DNA of 46,919 nucleotides from a virus, in the IMG/VR virus record IMGVR_UViG_3300044640_002616, positions 1-46,919 of that record; one strand, 5' to 3'. The notes under the pieces were generated by a model that saw nothing but the letters and a program-made list of their open reading frames with translations, was not told the DNA's origin and ran no database searches. Of the stretch, positions 40,701 to 46,919 are shown in pieces (positions within the stretch are counted from its first letter, which is position 1; each line of letters opens with the position of its first letter). Position numbers and translations under genes: made by a program.

Positions 40701-40720
40701 ACTAAAGTAATTCTAAAGTA
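40701..40720. repeat. integrase arm-type repeats, right pair
   Basis: ACTAAAGTA (40701-40709) and TCTAAAGTA (40712-40720) repeat the left pair with the same 11-bp spacing. They overlap the last codons of the endolysin gene. Confidence 0.65.
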
Positions 40721-41430
40721 ACTAATTCTGAAGCTTCGTATTTATGAATCGAGTTTTCAATTAACACCGCTTCACGTTCACGACGAGTTAAAAGAGCTGT
40801 CATTCGTTTCTCAGACAATGTTGAAAGTAAAGTTTTATCATCCTTACCATCCCACAATCGCTTCATCTCTCTCACTTTATCAGCAATAGATTTGTAACGA
40901 AGTACAGTAGAAGCTTCAGTTAAAATTGATGATGGTGTTATCATGTCAATTAAAGGCTTCAACTCTTTCATCTCTCTACGTTTAGAGCCTTCAGTACTAG
41001 TACCACGATTGAACACTAAACTAAGTAATGCACCACTTGCGTCAGGAGTTAAATTAACTGTATTAGGATAAGCACGAACAAGCTCTTTAGCAAATCTTGG
41101 TAAAGTGTCAGTTGTAAATACTTCGTACGCTAGTTCCCAGCTTATTTTAAACCCTTTTACAGCTTGAGTAACTTTACCACCAGCATTAGCTCCTTTAATA
41201 CCAGCTACGTTTAGCATGTAATTTAAAATGTTTCCATTGACTTTACCTTCCCAGTCTTCACGAATTTGTTCTCTGGTATTATAACCTAAGTCGTAACCCA
41301 TACCAACTGTAACTCCAGATGCACCTGTTGGCCATGAAGGGGCTGCAAGGAATTTATTATAGTAATCTTTACCACCAGTCTCATCATTAATTAACTGGTC
41401 AATGGACTTTTTTGAAAATGTAATCATCAT
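40702..41430 (-). CDS. endolysin, T4-lysozyme/pesticin-like
   Basis: The 242-residue protein has E-T-G-G-K-D-Y-Y-N near the start, then G-V-T-V-G-M-G-Y-D-L-G-Y and, later, F-N-R-G-T. This E...D/T arrangement is that of pesticin and T4-type muramidases that cut peptidoglycan. No signal peptide is present, so a holin is needed. It overlaps the u-spanin candidate by four bases, and two holin-like genes lie upstream. Confidence 0.82.
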   Translation of the reverse strand: MMITFSKKSIDQLINDETGGKDYYNKFLAAPSWPTGASGVTVGMGYDLGYNTREQIREDWEGKVNGNILNYMLNVAGIKGANAGGKVTQAVKGFKISWELAYEVFTTDTLPRFAKELVRAYPNTVNLTPDASGALLSLVFNRGTSTEGSKRREMKELKPLIDMITPSSILTEASTVLRYKSIADKVREMKRLWDGKDDKTLLSTLSEKRMTALLTRREREAVLIENSIHKYEASELVTLELL

Positions 41431-42029
41431 GTGAATAGAGTTGATATAAAAGAAATTTTTTTACGGTACTTGTACGCTACAACAACTAAAACTATTAAGA
41501 GCAGTGGAAACAAAGACAACCATGGGACTCGCTTAGTTTTAATCTCTTTCTGCGTAATTTTACTTTCAGTGTGTACAGCAGTAGTTTTACCTGACGTACT
41601 TCCAGTACTGTCGTTTGTACTTGACGTAACAGTGTTATCAAAAGAAGCTTTGATTCCATCTTTAGTTTCACTTTTCTTGTTAGTTTTAACGCCAACTACT
41701 TTACGTCCACCAGGGTCAACTATAATACTGTCCCCTTTTTTAGTGATGACAATAGGGCCGGTAGCTTTAGTTGTATCTTTTTTGTCAAAGTCAATTTTAA
41801 CTCCAGATTTCTCTGAAGTTTTTTTGGTTTTACTACTGTCTTTTTTTACAGTCTCTTTTTTAATGGTTTTCTTAACTTCGAACGTGTCTTTATACTGATG
41901 TTCAGTACTATCTTTTTTTAGGATTGACGTTGACTTAGATACATTACGAGTATTACAACTCACTATTAAAAAGAAGAACAAGCTGAATAGATACACAACA
42001 GTTTGTAATTGTATTAAAGCTTTTTTCAT
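41427..42029 (-). CDS. lipoprotein with C-terminal membrane anchor (u-spanin candidate)
   Basis: The N-terminus is a lipoprotein signal peptide with a lipobox ending I-V-S-C (Cys25). A Lys/Thr/Ser-rich, probably extended, periplasmic region follows, then a hydrophobic segment about 170-188 and a basic end (Y-K-Y-R-K-K). One protein joining outer-membrane lipid and inner-membrane helix is the layout of a unimolecular spanin (as in phage T1). It sits between endolysin and holin-like genes, as expected for lysis. Confidence 0.7.
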   Translation of the reverse strand: MKKALIQLQTVVYLFSLFFFLIVSCNTRNVSKSTSILKKDSTEHQYKDTFEVKKTIKKETVKKDSSKTKKTSEKSGVKIDFDKKDTTKATGPIVITKKGDSIIVDPGGRKVVGVKTNKKSETKDGIKASFDNTVTSSTNDSTGSTSGKTTAVHTESKITQKEIKTKRVPWLSLFPLLLIVLVVVAYKYRKKISFISTLFT

Positions 42030-42268
42030 ACTTCCTCCTTGTCTTTAGATGGCTTAACACCTACTAATGCTCCAAGCATTAGTAAACCAGACATTGCATT
42101 TGTCAAGTAATTTAAATACTTGACTTTTACAGCGTCTAAAATTGTTGGATCACCAATAATAATTTGTTGAGTGATAAACATAACAATGTACATCACAGCA
42201 ATAACAGCTACAAGCCACACAGGTGGAGTTTTTAGTAACTGTCCAAAACCAAATCCTAACTGTTTCAT
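42026..42268 (-). CDS. holin-like membrane protein
   Basis: The 80-residue protein has two hydrophobic segments (about 17-38 and 56-70) and a basic/acidic tail (K-P-S-K-D-K-E-E). It overlaps the u-spanin candidate by four bases. Size, topology and position fit a class II-like holin. Confidence 0.65.
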   Translation of the reverse strand: MKQLGFGFGQLLKTPPVWLVAVIAVMYIVMFITQQIIIGDPTILDAVKVKYLNYLTNAMSGLLMLGALVGVKPSKDKEEV

Positions 42269-42279
42269 AATTTATATAT

Positions 42280-42570
42280 TTAAATTTTTGAAATAAAGTG
42301 TTGAATAATAGCTGTAAGAAGAGCCCCAAATAATGCAGCACCAGCCAGCAAAGTTTTATCTCTGCCTTTGTTGTTATTTTCAACAGCTTGTAAATGAGTT
42401 ATAATCTTATTTATCCCTACAACTCTATTTTTTACACCAGCAACCTTATCTTCTAAATTGGTTACTCTACCATTTGTTTTGGTAGTTTGATACAAAATTT
42501 TGTCAAGTTTTTCATCGTACTTTTCATCCATTTTATCGATTCTATCAATGAGGTATTGCAGTTGTTCCAT
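42280..42570 (-). CDS. XhlA-like coiled coil with C-terminal membrane helix
   Basis: The 96-residue protein has a charged coiled coil over residues 1-70 (I-D-R-I-D-K-M-D-E-K-Y) and one C-terminal hydrophobic helix (A-A-L-F-G-A-L-L). This is the layout of XhlA-type haemolysin/lysis-enhancer proteins. It lies 11 nt upstream of the holin-like gene. Confidence 0.65.
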   Translation of the reverse strand: MEQLQYLIDRIDKMDEKYDEKLDKILYQTTKTNGRVTNLEDKVAGVKNRVVGINKIITHLQAVENNNKGRDKTLLAGAALFGALLTAIIQHFISKI

Positions 42571-42610
42571 TTTTTAAAATGTGTAAATGTTATAAGTTAT
42601 TAATCTTAAA

Positions 42611-42709
42611 TTAGTTTACTATCCACCAATCAAAAGTGCTTGCATCGCTACTATTGATACTTGTTACAACAAATGAAGTAGCTGCTGTTTTTACTAATTT
42701 GTGTTTGTT
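42611..42709 (-). pseudogene. tail-fibre C-terminal remnant
   Basis: A frame without a start codon encodes 32 residues ending S-T-F-D-W-W-I-V-N then a stop, a typical C-terminal ending of phage tail-fibre or adhesin proteins. It lies alone between the 72-residue gene and the XhlA-like gene, in an otherwise empty 170-nt gap. It is probably a leftover of a longer fibre gene. Confidence 0.5.
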
Positions 42710-42740
42710 TCATACAATGGGAGTGCTCATTCCCATTTAA

Positions 42741-42959
42741 TTAATCTAAAAAATCAATTATATCAATCATAACTTCATCTCTGTCGGTTATAAACAGTTT
42801 AGTAACAGTATCGCTAATTATTGCCAACTTACCATTTTTTAAATGCTGTCTAGAACAATAATCTGCATTTAGTTTAGCACTTTTTTGAGAACTATTAATC
42901 TCGTCTATTATATTAGTTACATCCTCGTTCTCGTCAAAGAGAAAATATGGCTTTATCAT
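42741..42959 (-). CDS. small hypothetical protein, 72 aa
   Basis: The acidic helical protein (E-D-V-T-N-I-I-D-E-I) overlaps the end of the LamG-like tail gene by four bases. It lacks a signal peptide. Position behind a tail protein suggests a chaperone-type or accessory role, but nothing in the sequence proves it. Confidence 0.6.
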   Translation of the reverse strand: MIKPYFLFDENEDVTNIIDEINSSQKSAKLNADYCSRQHLKNGKLAIISDTVTKLFITDRDEVMIDIIDFLD

Positions 42960-43777
42960 AAAAAATATTTTGCTGTTAAAAATGCCATACGGTCAACAGG
43001 TGTATAGCCAACTTGGGTATTCCAAATAACCAACTCTCCTATTAATGATGAATTATCATAATCACTTGCAGATGGTACATAAAATTTGGAGTTAAAAAAA
43101 TTTGGAGAATTTAAATTATAATCAGTACTCCAATCGAATCGTGAAACATTTTCACTTCCAATTGCAATAGACCCATACATTGAAATGCATGTACCAAGAC
43201 TTGCACCTGAATACCAACGATAAATATAGTAACTAAAAAATCTGGTTGGCCCCGCTCCGTTAGATTCTCTCGTAACTAACGCAGAATTATTTGAACGTAG
43301 TTTGCAAAAAATTACAGAAAATCTAGCCTCATTTAAAGTTGAATCGCTCAATAAAAACTTTCCTGGCCCAGGCACATCTAAACATAAAATACCTTTTGCA
43401 TTTGTGCTTAAAGAAAATTGATTGGTAGTAGTTGTTTGTCTCAAATGATTAAGGCCTCCGGTTTGGTCGTACCATACAGTTACAAAGCCTGTAGTTGATG
43501 CAATAAATGTTGTATATGCACTTGCATTAAAATCACCATTTACAGTAAAACCAATATCCATTTCAGCATTGTCACTCGCTCTCCTTACTCTAAGGGCTGC
43601 ACCAGTATAAGTAGATCTTAACTTCCTAACGCTATAAGCGACTTTAGGCTGTTCTGCAATTTGGTCAAGTGGGAAAAGTTGCTGTACAGAGTTGTAGTAA
43701 GACCCAATTGCTGGATGTTGGCAAAAAGCAACCGTTGCAAAAACCTGTAAAATTAGTATAATAAATAATCTTTTCAT
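42956..43777 (-). CDS. tail/adhesin-like protein with LamG-like domain and signal peptide
   Basis: The ATG at 43777 (TAATG with the previous stop) is chosen over 43804. The product begins M-K-R-L-F-I-I-L-I-L-Q-V-F-A-T-V-A-F-C-Q, a clear Sec signal peptide. The body has Y-T-G-A-A-L-R-V-R-R-A-S-D and V-T-V-W-Y-D-Q-T-G-G, typical of arabinofuranosidase-like/concanavalin domains found in phage tail and adhesin proteins. It could bind surface glycans. Confidence 0.7.
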   Translation of the reverse strand: MKRLFIILILQVFATVAFCQHPAIGSYYNSVQQLFPLDQIAEQPKVAYSVRKLRSTYTGAALRVRRASDNAEMDIGFTVNGDFNASAYTTFIASTTGFVTVWYDQTGGLNHLRQTTTTNQFSLSTNAKGILCLDVPGPGKFLLSDSTLNEARFSVIFCKLRSNNSALVTRESNGAGPTRFFSYYIYRWYSGASLGTCISMYGSIAIGSENVSRFDWSTDYNLNSPNFFNSKFYVPSASDYDNSSLIGELVIWNTQVGYTPVDRMAFLTAKYFL

Positions 43778-44556
43778 TATCTCACGTCTTTTTGAATGTT
43801 CCAATTAAGATTAGTGCCGTCATTCCAAAATGTTAGTATATCAACTGCATTAGCGGCAGTTGAAAGAGCTATTAAACCATTTGGAAATTTTGAATTCGCA
43901 GGGAAAGCTATAGTTCTACCACCTGTTGCATCTTGCGTAATTTTTAAAACTCCAAAGGTGTTTGCAACCATATTGGTTATCGCTAATGTTCTATTTCCAG
44001 CCAGCGTTACGCTTCCACTATAAGAGGTTGCATAATTCCAAGTAATAGTTGCAGCATCGCTTAATGTTTGTACGGCAGGATAGGTTAATTGTGTTGATGC
44101 AATTGATTTATTCGTTAGCGTTTGTGTGCCAGTTAAAGTAACAACATTTGTACTAAGCCTTGCATCAGGAAGTGTACCTGTTGTTAAATTAGTTGCTGTT
44201 AAAGCTGTTAAAAGGCTACCGTTTAATGCAGGTAAAAATCCTGAAGCATTTAATTGCACTAATTGATTAACTCCATTAAAAGTATTGCCCTGCAAAGTGA
44301 TATTGTCAGTTATTCCATACCCTGCTAATGTAGTTGGTTTACCAGTTATACTCGACCAGTCACCACCACCACCTGCAACAGTTGCCCAACTAGTGGTTGT
44401 GCCATTTGTGGTTAAGTATTTACCACTGTTTCCAGTTTGAGTTGGTAAAGAACCAGGTGTAACAGAAGGTAATTTAATAGTTATCTTAGAACCTTGACCT
44501 AAACTATTAAACGTAACAAGTATGAAAAAAGTCATCAAAAATGTTGTAAATTTCAT
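43777..44556 (-). CDS. tail-fibre-like protein with signal peptide
   Basis: After a signal peptide (K-F-T-T-F-L-M-T-F-F-I-L-V-T-F-N-S-L-G-Q) comes a Thr/Asn/Gly-rich chain. D-W-S-S-I-T-G-K-P-T-T-L-A-G-Y-G-I-T-D is the classic tail-fibre repeat, and T-L-T-G-T-Q-T-L-T-N-K-S-I is another fibre hallmark. The protein probably forms a trimeric beta fibre. Its stop overlaps the next start (TAATG). Confidence 0.78.
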   Translation of the reverse strand: MKFTTFLMTFFILVTFNSLGQGSKITIKLPSVTPGSLPTQTGNSGKYLTTNGTTTSWATVAGGGGDWSSITGKPTTLAGYGITDNITLQGNTFNGVNQLVQLNASGFLPALNGSLLTALTATNLTTGTLPDARLSTNVVTLTGTQTLTNKSIASTQLTYPAVQTLSDAATITWNYATSYSGSVTLAGNRTLAITNMVANTFGVLKITQDATGGRTIAFPANSKFPNGLIALSTAANAVDILTFWNDGTNLNWNIQKDVR

Positions 44557-44557
44557 T

Positions 44558-45643
44558 TTAAAAAGTTTTAAATTGAATAATTCTCCAATTATCTGAGGTA
44601 GCTATTAACTCCATACTTTCTTTAGTGTTAATGTGAACAATTTCTGTTTCTCCTACATTAAGAACATTTGAAGCTCCAGTTACAGCAAATGTCCATTTCC
44701 AAATTGTTTCTGACTTACTGGTATGAAATATACTTAAACGTCTTCCTACACAAGTAGCAGGATCAGGTAAAGTCAAAGTACGTAAAGCTGTAGGGTCTTG
44801 TAACCATACAGCTTCATCAGTGGACGTAATTGTATAGTCTGCATCTAGTACTTCAACTAAACTTGAATTAAAAGGTTTATAGTAAGTTTTAGGTATTGTT
44901 TCCAAAATACCTGTAGTATTGTTTTTACTAACTAATTTATAATCCCCTGTACTAGCTATCATACTAGCTGAATTAAAGGCAAGTTTAGTTGTATTAAGTT
45001 GTAAAGTAGCAGTATCTATATCAGCACTTAAATTAATACGTGGTATAGTTCCTCCAGAGCTTGAAGTTGAATAAACTATCCACTGTCCATTATAATTTTG
45101 ATACCAACGATACTGACCTGCATTTTTATAAGTAAGAGATTTATTGTTAAATCCAAAATCTCTATCACTTGTTAAAGCTCCATTAGAATTATATATATTG
45201 TTTTCTCCACTCCCACTTCCATTTGCAATTGTACCTGTAAAAGAGATAGTATCTTTTCTAGTACCGTCTTTACTTGCTATTAAAAAAGCTGTATCATTTA
45301 AAGGTTCAATAAAGTAATAAAATTTATTCACAGAGTCTGCACTCACTCCACCGCCAGAGTACTCTATCCAATTGTTAGGCGTACCTGCCACACTATCCAG
45401 TCTGTAAATTTTCTTATTTGCTGTAACGGTTACATACATACCATTATAACGTACTGCAGTAGCAATGCTGTCTCTAGCTGTAAGTCTTGGTACAGTTTGA
45501 ACTGCGTTAGCAATAAAAGTTCCATCAGCTATAAAAAAACTACCATTAGGTATAAACTTAGCTGGAGTTTTTAACTGAGCTTGTGCAGTAAACCCAAGTA
45601 ATAGGACAAAAACTGTCCAAAGTTGTCTAAATAGTTGTCTCAT
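44558..45643 (-). CDS. tail-fibre-like structural protein with signal peptide
   Basis: The 361-residue protein starts with R-Q-L-W-T-V-F-V-L-L-L-G-F-T-A-Q-A-Q, a signal peptide. The rest is Thr/Ser/Asn-rich and beta-like, with E-Y-S-G-G-G-V-S-A-D-S-V-N near the middle, as in many Bacteroidota phage fibre proteins. The C-terminus (T-L-T-L-P-D-P-A...V-G-R-R-L-S-I) resembles fibre tip domains. Start and stop are next to its neighbours (same operon). Confidence 0.7.
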   Translation of the reverse strand: MRQLFRQLWTVFVLLLGFTAQAQLKTPAKFIPNGSFFIADGTFIANAVQTVPRLTARDSIATAVRYNGMYVTVTANKKIYRLDSVAGTPNNWIEYSGGGVSADSVNKFYYFIEPLNDTAFLIASKDGTRKDTISFTGTIANGSGSGENNIYNSNGALTSDRDFGFNNKSLTYKNAGQYRWYQNYNGQWIVYSTSSSGGTIPRINLSADIDTATLQLNTTKLAFNSASMIASTGDYKLVSKNNTTGILETIPKTYYKPFNSSLVEVLDADYTITSTDEAVWLQDPTALRTLTLPDPATCVGRRLSIFHTSKSETIWKWTFAVTGASNVLNVGETEIVHINTKESMELIATSDNWRIIQFKTF

Positions 45644-46818
45644 TATTGAAAAGTTAAACTGGTTACTGGCCCACCTTGTAGTACTTGCAATGTGTAAACT
45701 ACAAGTGGTACTGTATAAGATTGAGCATTTGAAAATGAAGTTTTATATATTTTTTTCCACCCAGCATCATCAATCGTAAAATCTCCAAGTGTATTAAATA
45801 TTCTAGTTAAATCTCCTAACGCTGAAGGATAAGCATAGAACACATATTGACCTGCAGCTGGAATAGTGACGTTTGACTGGCCTTTTGCAAAAGAGAATCC
45901 TTGTTGAGCTGCAGCTCTTACTTCTGCATCTGTTGGTGTAGATGTTGCTGTTACACCAAAATAATATTTAGGAGTTGGTATGTAGCTTAATGTGTTGCTT
46001 GCAGCAGTACTTGAAGCTGGTAATCTAATCGGAGATGCTGGGTCACCAAGATTGTCGTAACGAAGTGGCCCTTGAGCATAAGTGATTACGCCTTGGTAAT
46101 TTGCAGTAGTAGTTATGGATGAAATTGCATCAGTATTAATTCCTACTCCAAAAGATGAGCCATTCCTACTGTATAAAGTACTTGTAGCTGCCCCTGCGTC
46201 ACTTGCTGGGTTTACAAGCGAACTTGAGAGTGTTATTGTACCTATGTTAGTTCCTATTTCATAATAACCCGGTGAAGGTGAACCACTGATTGATGTAGTT
46301 GGGTAAGTGTAAACATAAGGAACAGACTTGACAGCTCCTAGCAATAACAATTCGGCTGCTGTTTTTCCTTTAGCTGGTACGCTATCTCCATTAGCCCATT
46401 TTAAATACGCAGTAACCCCTTTCACTTGAAAATTAGAAGGAAAGGTATCACGAGATTGTACAGTTTTCATTACTAAATTTCCGTTAGTGGTGCCGTTTTT
46501 AAACCAGTATTCCACAGTATTACCGCCAACAAAAGTTAAGCTATCAGCTTGGAGTGTACCACCTACATTTACAAAAACAGGGAATTGACCTCCTCTATAT
46601 TTAGGTAAAGAAAGATAACTAAGCACTTCAGCAGTAGATTGGTAAACACGGTACCTAAAAAGGTTGTTATACTTAACAAAGTATTTACTTCTAGCATCTG
46701 TAGGCACATCTTGAGCAAACCCTATTGCTTTATTTGAAAGCGTATGGTCAGTTGGGTTGTACTGACTGAAAACAATCGATGTGTACAGAATTAATAAGAG
46801 TGTGATTATAATTTTCAT
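45643..46818 (-). CDS. tail-fibre-like structural protein with signal peptide
   Basis: The 391-residue protein begins K-I-I-I-T-L-L-L-I-L-Y-T-S-I-V-F-S-Q, a signal peptide. The rest is beta-rich and polar with G-G-N-T-V-E-Y-W-F-K-N-G-T and A-G-Q-Y-V-F-Y-A-Y-P. It is one base from both neighbours and is presumably a fibre or baseplate-associated protein. No specific family is recognised. Confidence 0.65.
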   Translation of the reverse strand: MKIIITLLLILYTSIVFSQYNPTDHTLSNKAIGFAQDVPTDARSKYFVKYNNLFRYRVYQSTAEVLSYLSLPKYRGGQFPVFVNVGGTLQADSLTFVGGNTVEYWFKNGTTNGNLVMKTVQSRDTFPSNFQVKGVTAYLKWANGDSVPAKGKTAAELLLLGAVKSVPYVYTYPTTSISGSPSPGYYEIGTNIGTITLSSSLVNPASDAGAATSTLYSRNGSSFGVGINTDAISSITTTANYQGVITYAQGPLRYDNLGDPASPIRLPASSTAASNTLSYIPTPKYYFGVTATSTPTDAEVRAAAQQGFSFAKGQSNVTIPAAGQYVFYAYPSALGDLTRIFNTLGDFTIDDAGWKKIYKTSFSNAQSYTVPLVVYTLQVLQGGPVTSLTFQ

Positions 46819-46919
46819 TAGTTGATGAATATTAAAGGTTTTGTATAATCCATAGAAGCTTCAATGCTTGTCATTATATAACCGAAGCTTCCATATTCAA
46901 AGTATTGTCTAAACAAGAA
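46818..46919 (-). CDS. structural-like protein, C-terminal end only
   Basis: The last 33 codons (F-R-Q-Y-F-E-Y-G-S-F-G-Y-I-M-T-S-I-E) of a frame that enters from the right edge, with its TAA overlapping the next ATG (TAATG). Too short for a family call. The coupling suggests another member of the tail module. Confidence 0.65.
   Translation of the reverse strand, partial: FLFRQYFEYGSFGYIMTSIEASMDYTKPLIFIN

Noticed and set aside
41431-41898. Plus-strand 155-residue frame over the u-spanin gene
   Set aside because: It is antisense to a protein with a clear lipobox and membrane anchor in a coherent lysis operon; its hydrophobic pattern is a shadow of Lys/Thr codons.

Overview
The window is a piece of an AT-rich genome of a tailed phage that infects Bacteroidota. 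Most start codons lack a Shine-Dalgarno sequence and follow short A/T-rich leaders. The tyrosine integrase is of the Bacteroidota arm-binding type, and several predicted exported proteins have signal peptides ending in Gln, as is common in that phylum. No terminase, portal or capsid gene is present, so this is part of a larger genome. Genes run off both ends. An integrase next to a tRNA-derived attP-like sequence points to a temperate phage. The replication gene set resembles that of large Bacteroidota phages, including crAss-like ones, but membership cannot be settled without capsid genes.

Layout. (1) 1-1677, minus strand: a partial PD-(D/E)XK nuclease, two small unknowns and a RyR-domain protein with a C-terminal region resembling the Acb2/Tad1 cyclic-nucleotide sponge family. 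(2) 1678-4001: a control region with a tandem repeat, a RepL-like winged-helix gene (minus), two palindromes in front of it, and an almost G-free 190-nt tract. (3) 4002-12622, plus strand: small early genes, a glycosyltransferase-like gene, an ATP-dependent DNA ligase with a WGR-like domain, an odd tRNA-Leu-like gene and two candidate structured RNAs. (4) 12573-34428, plus strand: replication and nucleotide genes. These are family A DNA polymerase, a DnaA-domain-IV-like protein, two helicases, DnaB-like helicase (split by a group I intron with a LAGLIDADG gene), a Sak4-like ATPase, dNMP kinase, MazG, primase, rIIA, rIIB (split by a second group I-like intron), a resolvase-like nuclease, a 5'-3' exonuclease and an HNH protein. 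(5) 34471-38142: an array of eight short single-gene cassettes, all in one direction, separated by attC-like imperfect inverted repeats. (6) 38237-38854: three small plus-strand genes. (7) 38887-46919, minus strand: two small genes, integrase, attP region, a lysis module (endolysin, u-spanin candidate, holin-like, XhlA-like) and tail-fibre-like genes.

The most unusual region is the cassette array. Each cassette begins with a short sequence that is the reverse complement of its own end, while the inner arms differ between sites. This is the signature of integron gene cassettes, here inside a phage and without an IntI gene in view. One cassette encodes a protein that again resembles the Acb2/Tad1 hairpin family, so the phage may carry two anti-defence sponge-like proteins, one in the backbone and one on a cassette. 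The integrase is flanked by a 24-nt tRNA 3'-end-like sequence and two pairs of direct repeats spaced 11 bp, which fits an attP with arm sites.

All protein calls come from reading motifs by eye. No database search was possible.
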